Source of the DNA: Penicillium oxalicum
Taxonomy: Eukaryota; Ascomycota; Eurotiomycetes; Eurotiales; Aspergillaceae
Assembly (NCBI RefSeq): GCF_001723175.1
Contig: NC_064652.1
Span: 2,852,001 to 2,916,000 of the forward strand
Reading direction: 5' to 3'
DNA: 64,000 nucleotides
Shown here: positions 46,760 through 57,500 of the stretch, piece after piece
Layout of the letters: every line of letters begins with the position of its first letter
Numbering within the stretch: the stretch's first letter is position 1
Program-made: the position numbers and the translations under genes
Notes under the pieces: generated by a model
Database searches by the model: none
Told to the model about the DNA's origin: nothing
The model's input: the letters and a program-made list of their open reading frames with translations, nothing else

Positions 46760-49700
46760 CTCCTAAGACCGATCAGGCCCTCTCCTTTTTACCCCCGATC
46801 GTAGCTAAAGCCTACCGGATATAGCTTCGAAATTATACCTAGGACAACTACGCTAAGGCTATACAAGATATTAAGACTACCGCCTCTAGCGTCTACCTAT
46901 AACAGAATACTACCTAGGCGTAGTCGAATATCTCCTCTACCTCCTAGATAGTATCTACTACTACCCCGAAGAAGACCGACTAAACCGGCTCCTCTCTACC
47001 CCTAGTAGCTAGCTTAAATCTCCTAGAGATCCGTAGGATCTTAATAAAGAAGGTACCTAGTATCCGCCCCTATTCAGGAACAATCGCCTAAGACGCCGCC
47101 TATATATACCTACGCGATTACAAAAGGTTCTTCTACAAGGTCTTATATCTCGTAGGCGTAAGTATCCCGGATACTAACAAGATTATCTACGCCTAAGGGT
47201 CCCTAACTAGGCGAGCTAAAAAGGCATAGAACACCTATCGCTAGCAGATCGTTAACTAGTACGCGGAACTAATCGAGACCTAGGAAGGTTACCGCGCCTA
47301 GATCCTTTAGGAATTTTCCGAATACCTCGGCCCTAAAAAGCGCTAGGATCGCTTCGCTAATATACGCTAAGGATCCCTCGCTTTCGCTAAATACGCTATA
47401 AACCTATAGTAAGCTACTATTAATACCGAGGTGCCCCTTCTAGAGGAAGTCGTTATCTAATACCTCCGAAAGGGTGCGAAAGCTACCCTCTAGAAGAAGT
47501 AGGCGGAGAATCGCGAATACCCGACTACTCTCCGAGCTATAATCGACCGCTTTATCTAGTATAAGAAGGAAGAAATAATCTCTAGATAGATCGGAAACTA
47601 CTCCCTTTCTAAGACTAGAGATACTAACGGCGATCTCTAGATAAATATAATAGTTAGCGGCCGCGATAGTTCGGGCACGGCCCCGCGAGAGAGAGAACGT
47701 AGACAGGCCCCTATAAAGTACTATATATACAGGAAGTTAGGATACATTAGGAGAGACTACCCTAAAGGGGTCCCTCCGTAGCTAAAAAATATAAGCAGCT
47801 AGACAAATTAGAGGCCTTCGCTAGCCGGCTCCGAGCTACCTCTTATATACCCCCGCTTCTAGGACCTAACCCCCTCGAACCTAACGCACACGAAGCCTCC
47901 CTACTCGCTATCTAAGCGGGTCTCCTACTCTATTAGGCCTAAGTTAGCCCTTAGGAAGTGCTAATACGCGCCCTCTTAGACTCCGGATCCTCTTATATAT
48001 TTATCTCCTCTTAAGCTACGATATTACTAAAAGGATCTATACAACTAAAGAAGCCTCTAGATACCCTCTAGGTAAGGCTACCTAATAAGAGGTCCCTATA
48101 TATAGAAGGATACGCTCGCGTCCTACTAAAGATAGGAATATAGACCGGAAGCGTAAAAGCTTAGATCCTAGATCTACCTAATTTTAAGATTATTCTTAGA
48201 TAAGACTTCCTAAAGTAACAGAACCTAACTATTAATTAGGTTAGCTCTTAGCTAACTATCCGTAATTACTAACAAACGCACGTTATCGAACCCTATAAGG
48301 CTCGACTAGATTACGAACTCGAAGAAGCTAGTATTTTCCTAATATCAGCTAAACAAATACGCAAGTAAGTATATAAGAAAGACGAGAATACCCTTATAAT
48401 TTCTATTAGGGCTCCTCGAGATAACTCTCCTCCTCTAGAAACCTCGATCTTATACCCGGACCCCCAGATCCGGGCTCTTATAGGGATATATAGGAAGATT
48501 ATCCGCGACGAACTCCCTAACACCTTACCTCCGGAAAGGAAGATCCTATATAATATTAATACAGGCGACGCGAAGCCCGTAAATATCTATACCTATCCTC
48601 TCTCTAAGAAGAAATTAGATAAATAGATACGCTAGGTTAATCTCCTCCTAAAGAAGGGACTAATCCGCCCTTTAGCTAGCCCCTAGGGATTTCTAGTCCT
48701 ATTCGCTTCTAAGTCTAATAGTAAGTAGAGGATATATATTAATTACCGTACCCTAAATAACCTAACTAAGAAGAACGGCTATCCGTTACCCTAGATCTAA
48801 GACCTTCTTAACTAGATCGGGAGTATATAGGTCCTAACAAAGATCGATCTCGCGTCTAGATTCTAGTAAGTACGACTAACTAACCGCGCGGTGCCTAAAA
48901 CTACCTTTAATACTATCTAGGGGAAGTACAAATAGCTTACGATACCCTTTAGCCTTTATAACGCCCCCGTAACCTTCTAGACAGTTATAAACAAGGCCCT
49001 TCGGCCCTACCTTAGAAAGTTCGTAGTTATATATCTCGATAATATCCTTATCTTCTCGGATAGTATAGAGGAGTACTACGAATACCTCGAAAAGGTACTC
49101 GAGATCCTCGAAAGGGAATAGCTAATCGTTTAACTAGGGAAGTACGAGATCGCTACTAACGAACTAGAATTCTATAAGTATATTATTAGGAACAAGAGCG
49201 TACAGCCTATACTAGCTAAGATCGATATTATTCGTTCCTAGCTATAACCTTAAAATATACACGAGCTACGGTAGTTCCTCGGCCTCGCGATATATTACCA
49301 ACGGTTTATCTATAAATTCGCGGAGATATACGTACCCCTACACGAACTCCTAAAAGAATCGGACGCTAAACTCCAGAAGCTTAAGTTCCGCCCTATCCGA
49401 TAGAATATAGCTTATAAGACTACCTTCCGAATACTCAAGGAGAAGTTATCGGAAGCCCCCGTTCTCTTATAACCGGATCTTACGCGGCTATTTAATATTA
49501 AGACCGACGCGTCTAAGTAGGCGATCGGTCTAGTCCTACTCTAGAAAGGGCCGGATAAGACGTTCTACCCTATTATATATAATAGACAGAAGCTTATAGG
49601 CGCCAAGCTTAACTACCCAGTACACGAGAAGGAGCTACTAGCTATTAAGGAGGCCCTACGACTTTAGGATAAATATATCGATAATAGAACCTAAACAGAA

Positions 49701-51345
49701 ATTTTAACAGATTACGCTAGCCTCTAGTATCTATAGACGACTATTACCTATAGTAAGCGCCTCGCCCGCTAGGTTAGCGAATTCTAGGAGTATAACCTTA
49801 AGATCCGATACTATCCGGGCACTAAAGCCGTCGTACCTAACGCCTTAAGTAGAAGACCGGACTTTATCGAAGGGTTACCCGCTAATATTACACAGGATCG
49901 GCCTATATAGAAGGCCGCCCTAACAGCTATAAACGCTACCATCTAAAAAGTAGCTAAGGACGAGTAATTAGCCGCGACTATTAACTTCTTAGATACAGGA
50001 GTACTCCCTAATAATAAACTCCTATCTAAGATAGTAACCCGATACTCGGATCACCTCTCTATACAAGACTAAGAAGATACTAATAACCGCTAACTAACCT
50101 TTACGTACGATAACAGTCTAAAAGTACCCTACCTAGAACTAGTATTTAGGGGTAACCTAGTTAATAGGATATACTTATAATACGGATATCTAGGATAGCC
50201 AGGCCTAAACAGTATCCTAAGACCGAGAGCTTAGTAGCCCTAAATAAGAGCGGATATAGAGACTACGGCACATAAGTACCCTTAGTGCTAAGTTTCTTAG
50301 GGATTAAAGAAAGCCCTAGAACGGGAAACGGCCTACTACTTAGTTACGAAAGGGATCAGGCCTTTCTAGAGGTAGGGGATCAACCTTATCAGACGCTTAC
50401 CTATAATACCGAACAGCAATAGATAGATTATTATAACAATCGACTATACAACTAGATAGCTAGTAGCTAAGGCTATCCCGGAAGCTATAGAAGAAGCGCT
50501 TAGGACCTTCCTCTATAAGGAGATCTTTATAAATTATAGAGCGCTACTCGAGATCCTCTCTAATAACGGTTCAAACCTCCTTTCGGGTACAGTTAGCTAT
50601 TACCTAAACCTACTAAAGACTTAGCACTAGCTAACTACCCCCTACTACCCCTTTACGAACAGGAAGGTAGAAAACCTTAACAGCCTACTCGGCTATATAT
50701 TAATAAAGTACCTTATAGGAAAGCTAACGAAGGCGTAGGACCTATATCTAGCGTAGGCGACCCTAGCTATATAGGTCCGGGAACACGTAGTAACTAGGTA
50801 TAGCCTATTCTTTCTAGTCTACAGGATCTACCCCCGTCTACTAGGTAACGACCTAATAAAAGAACCCTTAGTATTCGCGAGGCGCACTAAGAAGCTCTAG
50901 GACGTAAGCGACGTCCGTACTAAAGCGAATAAGCTATTACTATCCCAAGCGATCCGGACTAATAGGATTAGGGATAGCTAGGTATCGAAGACAAGCTTCG
51001 AGAAAGGGGATTAGGTCCTCGTTCGGAATAAATCGGTACAGAAATTTAAAAGTAAGTAGTTCGGACCTTTTAGGGTCCTTACGGTATACCTACTTAGTAT
51101 ATATATACTAGAGGAACCGAACGGACAGGTCCTAAAGAATCTAATTAATAGTTCGCGGCTAATTAAAGCTAATATAAAGGACCCAGGAGGTCTGTAGATA
51201 TTATAGGCGATATAAGTAGCACTCCGAAGATAGGGGATCCGACTAAAACGACCCTAAGAGCTACTAAAGATTATCGAATAGGATAATACCCCCCTACATA
51301 TAGGGACTTATCTACCTTTACGAAGGAAGAATAGAACTAATTCCT
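46760..51345 (+). pseudogene. gag-pol of retrotransposon B, RIP-degraded
   Basis: Readable blocks in order: a gag part; a zinc knuckle at 47719-47766 reading YYIYRKLGYIRRDYPK, where Tyr replaces the expected Cys and His; a protease LLDSGSS near 47966-47990; reverse transcriptase at about 48560-49200 (KKGLIRPLASP, LNNLTKKNGYPLP, FGLYNAPVTF region and YLDN at 49032-49043 in place of YLDD); RNase H with TDAS near 49502; integrase at about 50150-50900 with SNNGSNLLSGTV and VENLNSLLGYI; and a C-terminal part near 51000-51120. The residue changes are all of the G-to-A or C-to-T type. Confidence 0.8.
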
Positions 51346-51704
51346 AACAGACCGGGCTAATAGTATACGCCCGAGCAAAGTAGGGGAGGATAATATTATA
51401 ACAGAAGCCCTCGATCGAAGCCGTAAACGTATCGATAGGGAGAATAGGAAGGCTAAGAAATACGCGATAGACTAGGAGGAGCTCTAATTACCTATATCTA
51501 GGAACGAGCTCTAGAACACGGACTTATTAGGATCTAGTAGACTACTACTAGGGGACGTTCGGAATAGCTAGGACGCTAACTAGGACGAACGGGACTTATT
51601 TAACGGACCTTTCGCCGTCGTAGTTCCTATAAGATACTAGTACTAATATAAAGTATATCAAATTTAACTACCTATATTAACGCTAAAAATACACGAAAAA
51701 GAGA

Positions 51705-53080
51705 TTACTTCCCTAGACGCTTCTTAATAGAGACGAACGGGTTATCGTCGCTATTATTATTATTATCGTCTTTATCGTTATCGTTATCCTCAAGCTTAAT
51801 CTACCTATTCTCGACTAGGTACGCCTCTAGGACCTCGAGATCGCTCTCTAAAGCTATAATTATCTCTAGAATCGCCTTATAGGCCTCTAACGCGATTATA
51901 AAGTCGTTCTTGTTATAAACCTAAGGATCCTTTAAGGGGCTAGATAGCCACGAATTCTTAAAGAAGGTACTATTATCCTTAGCCTTACTCTTATCCTTCC
52001 CCTTCTTAGGCTTATTATCCTAGCTCTTCTTCCTTTTAGAGCTACCCTTACCGCTATCGTTATTACAGGCCTACTTCTTACTCTTCGGATTACGCTAGTA
52101 ATAGTTAGTATAGGATATCGGGAATAAACGGAGGAAGATATACCTTTTTATCCTTAACCTATATATAAGAGGGATATATCTTATTATAATATTCCTATAT
52201 CTAAGGATCGAGGAACTTATCCCTCCGTAAAGAGCACTAGGACGTATTACTATTAAATTAGTAATTTCTATAGCCCTCGGCCCCTAACAGACCCCCTCGT
52301 TTAGTCCCGAAAACGCGATAAGACTCGAACAGACTATTCAGGTTACTATATAACTAGCACTCCTCGCTACTAGGAGCCTACTTACCGACCTATTAAGTAA
52401 AGGCTATACGAACCTTCGTAAGAGTACCGTAATCCTTTAGATTATCGTTCCTCTAGTTAACGTCTCGAACCCGCGAGCTATTCGCCTAAAAGTCCTTCGT
52501 ATACTTAGTCTTAAACTAACTCCCTAGAGGGTTCCTATAGGTATCTAAACCTATCTATAGCCTATTAGTCTACGCGGTATTCGGATCGAAATCCTTCTTG
52601 CGTATATACGCGAAAATCTTAGCTAGAGTATAAGTCCTTACCAGAACGGCCTTCTTCCTCGTTAACAGAGCTATCTATAACTAAGCGGTCTAGACCTAGC
52701 GCTCAATAAAGTTACTAAAGGAGGGCTTAGGAGAAGGCGACGGAACAGGAGTACAAGACTCTGAAAGCTCCTAATCGCTTATAGGCTAGTCCTCAGATTA
52801 CCAAGGGCTCAGTAAAGCGCCTAGCAGAGGAAGATTAAGGATAAGAGGAGATAAGGGAATAGGAGAGAATTTAGTAGGAGGATTAACTACTAGCTTAGAA
52901 AGAGGATAAGGAGGAACTAAAGACCTATTAGTTACTTAAAGATCTAGTTCGGACTCGGAATAAGCTACCCGACCTAGGAAAAAGTCTTAGAATATATAGG
53001 ATAACCTAGATAGTATTAGAAGGGATAAGGAAGGAGGATAAAGAGAAGAAGAAGTAATCGAGGGGGTTTACCTATATTTA
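51705..53080 (-). pseudogene. Antisense reading frame of retrotransposon B, DUF3716-like, RIP-degraded
   Basis: This is the counterpart of 38600-39970. On the minus strand, about 52380-52230, it reads ECxLYSNLNSLFESYRVF, then GGLLGAEGYRNY, FNSNTS and CSLRRDKFLDP. Both copies keep the same frame apart from RIP-type stops, so the ancestor carried a real antisense gene. It ends with TAA at 51707-51705 after an Asn/Asp-rich tail. The start is not resolved. Confidence 0.5.
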
Positions 53081-53318
53081 TAGCGAGAGAGCCTTTATTC
53101 CCCCGGACTACCCTAATAGGACCTTCTAGCGACTATTAGCCATACACGGTAGTTATAAGTAGCTAAAAATAATATTACACCTTTTCCTTTATTAAACCCC
53201 TGCTATTTTAACTTCACCCTATATATACAAACGTACTAAGGCGGGAACCTACGGATATAACCGGACGGAGACAGTAAGCTTAGACTATATTACCCTGAAG
53301 CTCGGGGCGAGTTTAGTC

Positions 53319-53332
53319 TAAGTAGGGGAGGA
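53319..53332 (+). other. Polypurine tract of retrotransposon B
   Basis: AAGTAGGGGAGGA immediately upstream of the 3' LTR, on the same strand as pol. Confidence 0.65.
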
Positions 53333-53484
53333 TAAGATCCCGGAAGGGTAGCCACGTAAGCCACGGCTCACGTAAGTACCCCCGTTCGGCCCTATATAGT
53401 CCCGTGACTATCCTTATAGACCTTAAATTTAAGGAACACAGTAGATATACTTCAGAAATCAACCTTCCTTTACTCTTCGAATCA
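53333..53484 (+). repeat. 3' LTR of retrotransposon B
   Basis: 152-bp direct repeat of 46081-46232 and inverted repeat of the copy A LTRs. Confidence 0.85.
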
Positions 53485-53590
53485 TAGAAGCGATCCTATA
53501 GTATATTACTTCTATAAGAAACGCGGGTATATTATAAGAGATTATTAGATAAAGGCGAAGAGCGAGTTAAAAAAATAGATAATCCTCTAC

Positions 53591-53837
53591 TAGACCTTGG
53601 AATTACTCGCGGCGAGCCGGCTTTTTGGACTCGACTCGCGAGTCTTCCCGCTCGTACGGTATTGTAAAATCGAGCCGGTAATTTATCATTATATATAGCG
53701 AGCCAGAAAAACTCGCGGTTCGATCGGCTCGATTACTAGTGTATTACCGTCGTACGGCTCGCGAGCCAGACTTTCTGACTCGAACTCGCGAGCTAAAGAC
53801 TCGCGAGTCCTCGGCTCGCGAGTAATTGCAAGGCCTA
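53591..53837 (-). mobile_element. MITE-like CTCGCGAG-rich element, copy 3 (247 bp)
   Basis: Inverted relative to copy 1. Its ends are TAGACCTTGGAATTACTCGC on the plus strand and TAGGCCTTGCAATTACTCGC on the minus strand. The A/T-rich core is shared with copy 1, on both sides of the same GATCGAACCGCGAG and AATTTATCATTAT-type segments. Unlike its surroundings it keeps CpA and TpG dinucleotides, so it largely escaped RIP. The flanking 8-mers do not match. Confidence 0.8.
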
Positions 53838-54345
53838 AGGAGATACTCCTACGACTCGCAAATAGTACTAGGACTCGTATAAGGCTAAAGTAGTAGTACG
53901 AGTTAGTAAATATATCTAGTGTAGTAGGGGATTCGGTTGCATATACTTAAAGGCAGATATTTAGTAGTAGGAGATACCTAAGAGCCTTACCGTCGAGGAA
54001 GGTTATCTAGGACCTAGCTTGCGGGATCCGGCATTATTATCACTTAATTAATAGTTTGGACGGAGGATTCTGGACAGTCTTTACAGTCGGATTCCTTACA
54101 CTTGCAATATCACACTCTTTTTAATTCCTGCCTTTAGTACCTAATATCGGATCTCACGATTACCTTAGAGGATTCTAGGACTTACGTGCTTATAGGTTTG
54201 GTTTAGTTCCTCTATAACTCGACCTATCTAGTGAGATCAGACTGCCGTAAGCATTCCCCTCTTTATTAGTAACCGACGCAGGGGCTTTGTAATAAAGGTA
54301 GCTAAGATAGAGGACTATACTATTCCTACGATACGATTATAAAAG
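53838..54345. other. Moderately RIP-affected DNA between repeats
   Basis: About 500 bp. The part at 53990-54270 has a more normal composition (CACTTGCAATATCACACTC, TTCCTGCC) than the rest of the block, so it may be less mutated or unique DNA. No gene seen. Confidence 0.35.
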
Positions 54346-54545
54346 GATCCGCTACTAAGATTGCTACTAAGATTACTACTAAGATTGCTACTGAGATTGC
54401 TTCTAAGATTACTACTAAGATTGCTACTGAGATTGCTACTAAGATTACTACTAAGACTGCTACTAAGACTACTACTAAGACTACTAAGACTAAGACGACT
54501 AGAACGACTACTACGACTGCTACTATTACGACTACTACTATGATT
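54346..54545. repeat. Minisatellite with 12-bp period (CTACTAAGATTG-like)
   Basis: About 16 imperfect tandem units of the type CTACTAAGATTG, drifting to CTACTAAGACTA and then ACGACTACT-type triplets toward 54545. The regular period creates open frames of Leu/Arg on plus and Ser/Asn or Val/Ile repeats on minus; these are repeat artefacts, not genes. Confidence 0.85.
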
Positions 54546-54569
54546 AAGAAATTCTGCATAAATCTGCAA

Positions 54570-57500
54570 AAAAAAAAGTAGGTAACGTATTTGACCCTAA
54601 CGAAAACTAAGAGAAATTAAGACTACTATTCGAAACTAATACCTTATATTATAGCTAAATACGCGACTTTTAGCTATATATAGGGGGCTACTCCTACCGA
54701 GGGTCTTATAGCTAATACTATACCTTTATTCGACCGGTATACCTAGCTTATTCGCGGATTATTAGCCGATTAATACTAAGAGGATCGAGAGATATTAATT
54801 CGATTACTAAAAATATCTCCGGACTAATTATATTAATAGATAAACTTAGTCTATCCGAACTTTATATAGAGTTAATTTATTGCTTTAGAAAGGTTTCTAT
54901 AGGCGGCTAATACAAAGATCTTACTAGAAGAAAATACTATACTAAAACGGTAGTTACAAAATTCTTCTATAGAAGAAAACACGAGAAAAATATATGCTAA
55001 ACAGACGACGAAAAGCGATAAAAAAGAAAGGAATAGCTATAAGAAGAGAGTACGAAACTAGAAGAAAAATTAAAAAGAATTAGGAACCGAGCTGCTATCT
55101 AGACTAGCTACCGATTTTATAACTTCGTTAAATTTAAAAAGTTAACTACCTTATAAATCTTACTATATTCCTCTAGATACTATTATACCTAAAAAACCCT
55201 AAAAATATCCGGACTAGATAGAGCCTACGAAGCTAAAGTAATTATCGTAATCTAAATAACTAAATAACTATAGAATATCTTTAGAAATACCTACGAATAT
55301 AACCTCTTTCGATACCTATCGTAATCCTAGCGATTAAGCCCCTTCTAAGTCTACTAAAGGATTACCTAAAGGATTTAGCGAGAGAGTACCGCTATCGCTA
55401 CCGCTACTACTAAGACTAGCTCCTTCGCCGATATTAATATAAGTTTATATACCTAATTTAGAGATATAAACTTTATAATATATACTTAGGACTATACCTA
55501 AGCTAGGAACCCCTAGTATACTACGATTCGAAGGTAGAAATATATTAGAATTCTTAGATAGCTTTAAACGTATATATAAGCGCTATAATATAAGGAATAA
55601 TACGCGAATTTTAGAGATCCTTCGAGATTACTATAGTTAGTTATAATAGGTATAGGTTAAGGCGAATTTAAACTAGTAAGTAAAGAATAAGGAAGAGTTT
55701 TTCTAGGACTTTAAAGATTAGTATCGCGATACTAATAGCCTATAGGCTATCTATACTCGTACCTAGTTATAGAGTTTCTATAGAAATCGTATCGAATAGG
55801 ACGACTTTTATATATATTTAACTACCTTTTTATCTATTTTATTATAGCTAGTAAAGAGAGGAGATATTAGCGATTTAAAATAATATACTTAGTTTATCGA
55901 AGGACTACCTAAAGAATTAAGATTAAAATTAATTAAGAAGGAGAAAATTAATATTAACTATCCTTCTAGGAGTAAAAGATAAATCTCTTTCGATTAGATT
56001 AAAAAAGCTACTAGGGATCTAAATTAGGACTAGAAGGATTATAATCTCGCGATAGGCTATATAGTACCTAAGAAAGGAATCTAGGTCTATATAGATTCTA
56101 GAGAAAAATTATATAAGGAACAGAAAATAATAGATACTCTAAAAAATAGAGATTCTACGATTAAGAATACGAGCTCTCTAAGAGGATAGGATTTAGAAAG
56201 TTTAATAAAAGCTTTTAATAGTCTATTAGTAAATATACTAAAGGTTATTAAAGACTAGCGGAAGGCTACTAATAAATAGAGAGTCTTAGTTTAGTACCTA
56301 ATCGTGAAAAATAATAACCGAAATAACCCTGCTTATATATCTATAAGATAGATATCTAATAGTTACTACTAGTATAGGAATAAAGGATATTAGGTAACTA
56401 GTTATCCTATCTATCTAAGTATATAAAATAAAGGACTATACTACCGGAATAAACTAAATTAGATAGTACTTAGAAGAGTTAGTAAGAATAGACTAGAGGC
56501 GCGTAAGAGAGGTAACTAATTTTAGAAGGATATAGTTCTAGACTAGTACTAGTAGTAGAAGAATTAACGCGTAAGTATTAACGCTATCTCTACTATTACT
56601 ACGCCTTAATTATATTTAGGGGTCTATTCTTACTATACTCTATAAATTTATACTACTTAGGTAGATTTAGTAGGGATTTCCCTTAGAAAAGACGCTAATT
56701 TCGAAGGATTAGAAGGGAGCGAAGATAAAATATATAAAAGAGAAGTCTTCGCTATTAATAGATAACTAGCTAGTTATAAGCGCTCTAACTAGTCTAGAAA
56801 TTATACGAAAGTACGTAGTATACGACTAAGTAGATACCGTCTAGCGACTATTAATAAAGATAATATAATAGCGGATATAGTACTAGCCCCTTTACGAATT
56901 TCTTCTATAGAAGAAATTTATAGGCGAGAACAGGATCGCTAACTAAATAGTTAGCCACGAGATTCTTCTATAGAAGAAATCTAAGACTAGGGTAGTTAGA
57001 CCTAGAGAGCTAGTTAGGATATAAGATTTTCGATACCTATCTAAAAGCGCCTAAAACCTTCCGTGGATACTACTACCTAATATAAGGAAGAAATTACTAG
57101 AAAATTGCTAGCTATTCCTGTACCGCCTATAATTATACTAGGTAATCTGATATTTATATTACCGTAACTATATAGCTAAGTCAGAAATATTACGAATTCT
57201 ATTAAATCTTTAGTACCTATAATTACTACGAATACTACGAATACTACGAATACTACTACGCCTATATACTTCGCTACTACTTAGTAAGTTATAAAAGTAG
57301 ACGAAGTAGCCGCGCGGGTATAGGATCTTAGGAGATTAGTACGAATCTCTACGCCGCGAAATTCGGGTATATTTAAGGAGTATACTAGAGGGCTCTTGCG
57401 TACGAAGGTATACGTATATAGGTATAAGCTTAAAGCTACGATTAATTAGGAATTATTAGTTAATCTTATTTCCCTAGAAACGGCACGTATATTAAACCTT

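Larger units (their letters stand above)
46081..53484 (+). mobile_element. Ty3/gypsy-type LTR retrotransposon, copy B, RIP-degraded
   Basis: Bounded by 152-bp LTRs at 46081-46232 and 53333-53484 with a polypurine tract at 53319-53332. The order on the plus strand is gag with zinc knuckle, protease, reverse transcriptase, RNase H, integrase (the Ty3/gypsy order), then an antisense frame. If the LTR is taken one base longer at its end, AGAAG flanks both sides as a 5-bp target duplication. Stop codons at Trp and Gln positions throughout show RIP; no intact frame remains. Confidence 0.88.

Noticed and set aside
37752..53837. CRISPR-like appearance of the repeated CTCGCGAG modules
   Set aside because: Spacing is irregular, there are no distinct spacers or cas genes, and the host is a fungus; terminal inverted repeats explain the structure.
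54315..54569. Open frames of Leu/Arg, Ser/Asn and Val/Ile repeats
   Set aside because: They are products of the 12-bp tandem repeat, read in three frames.
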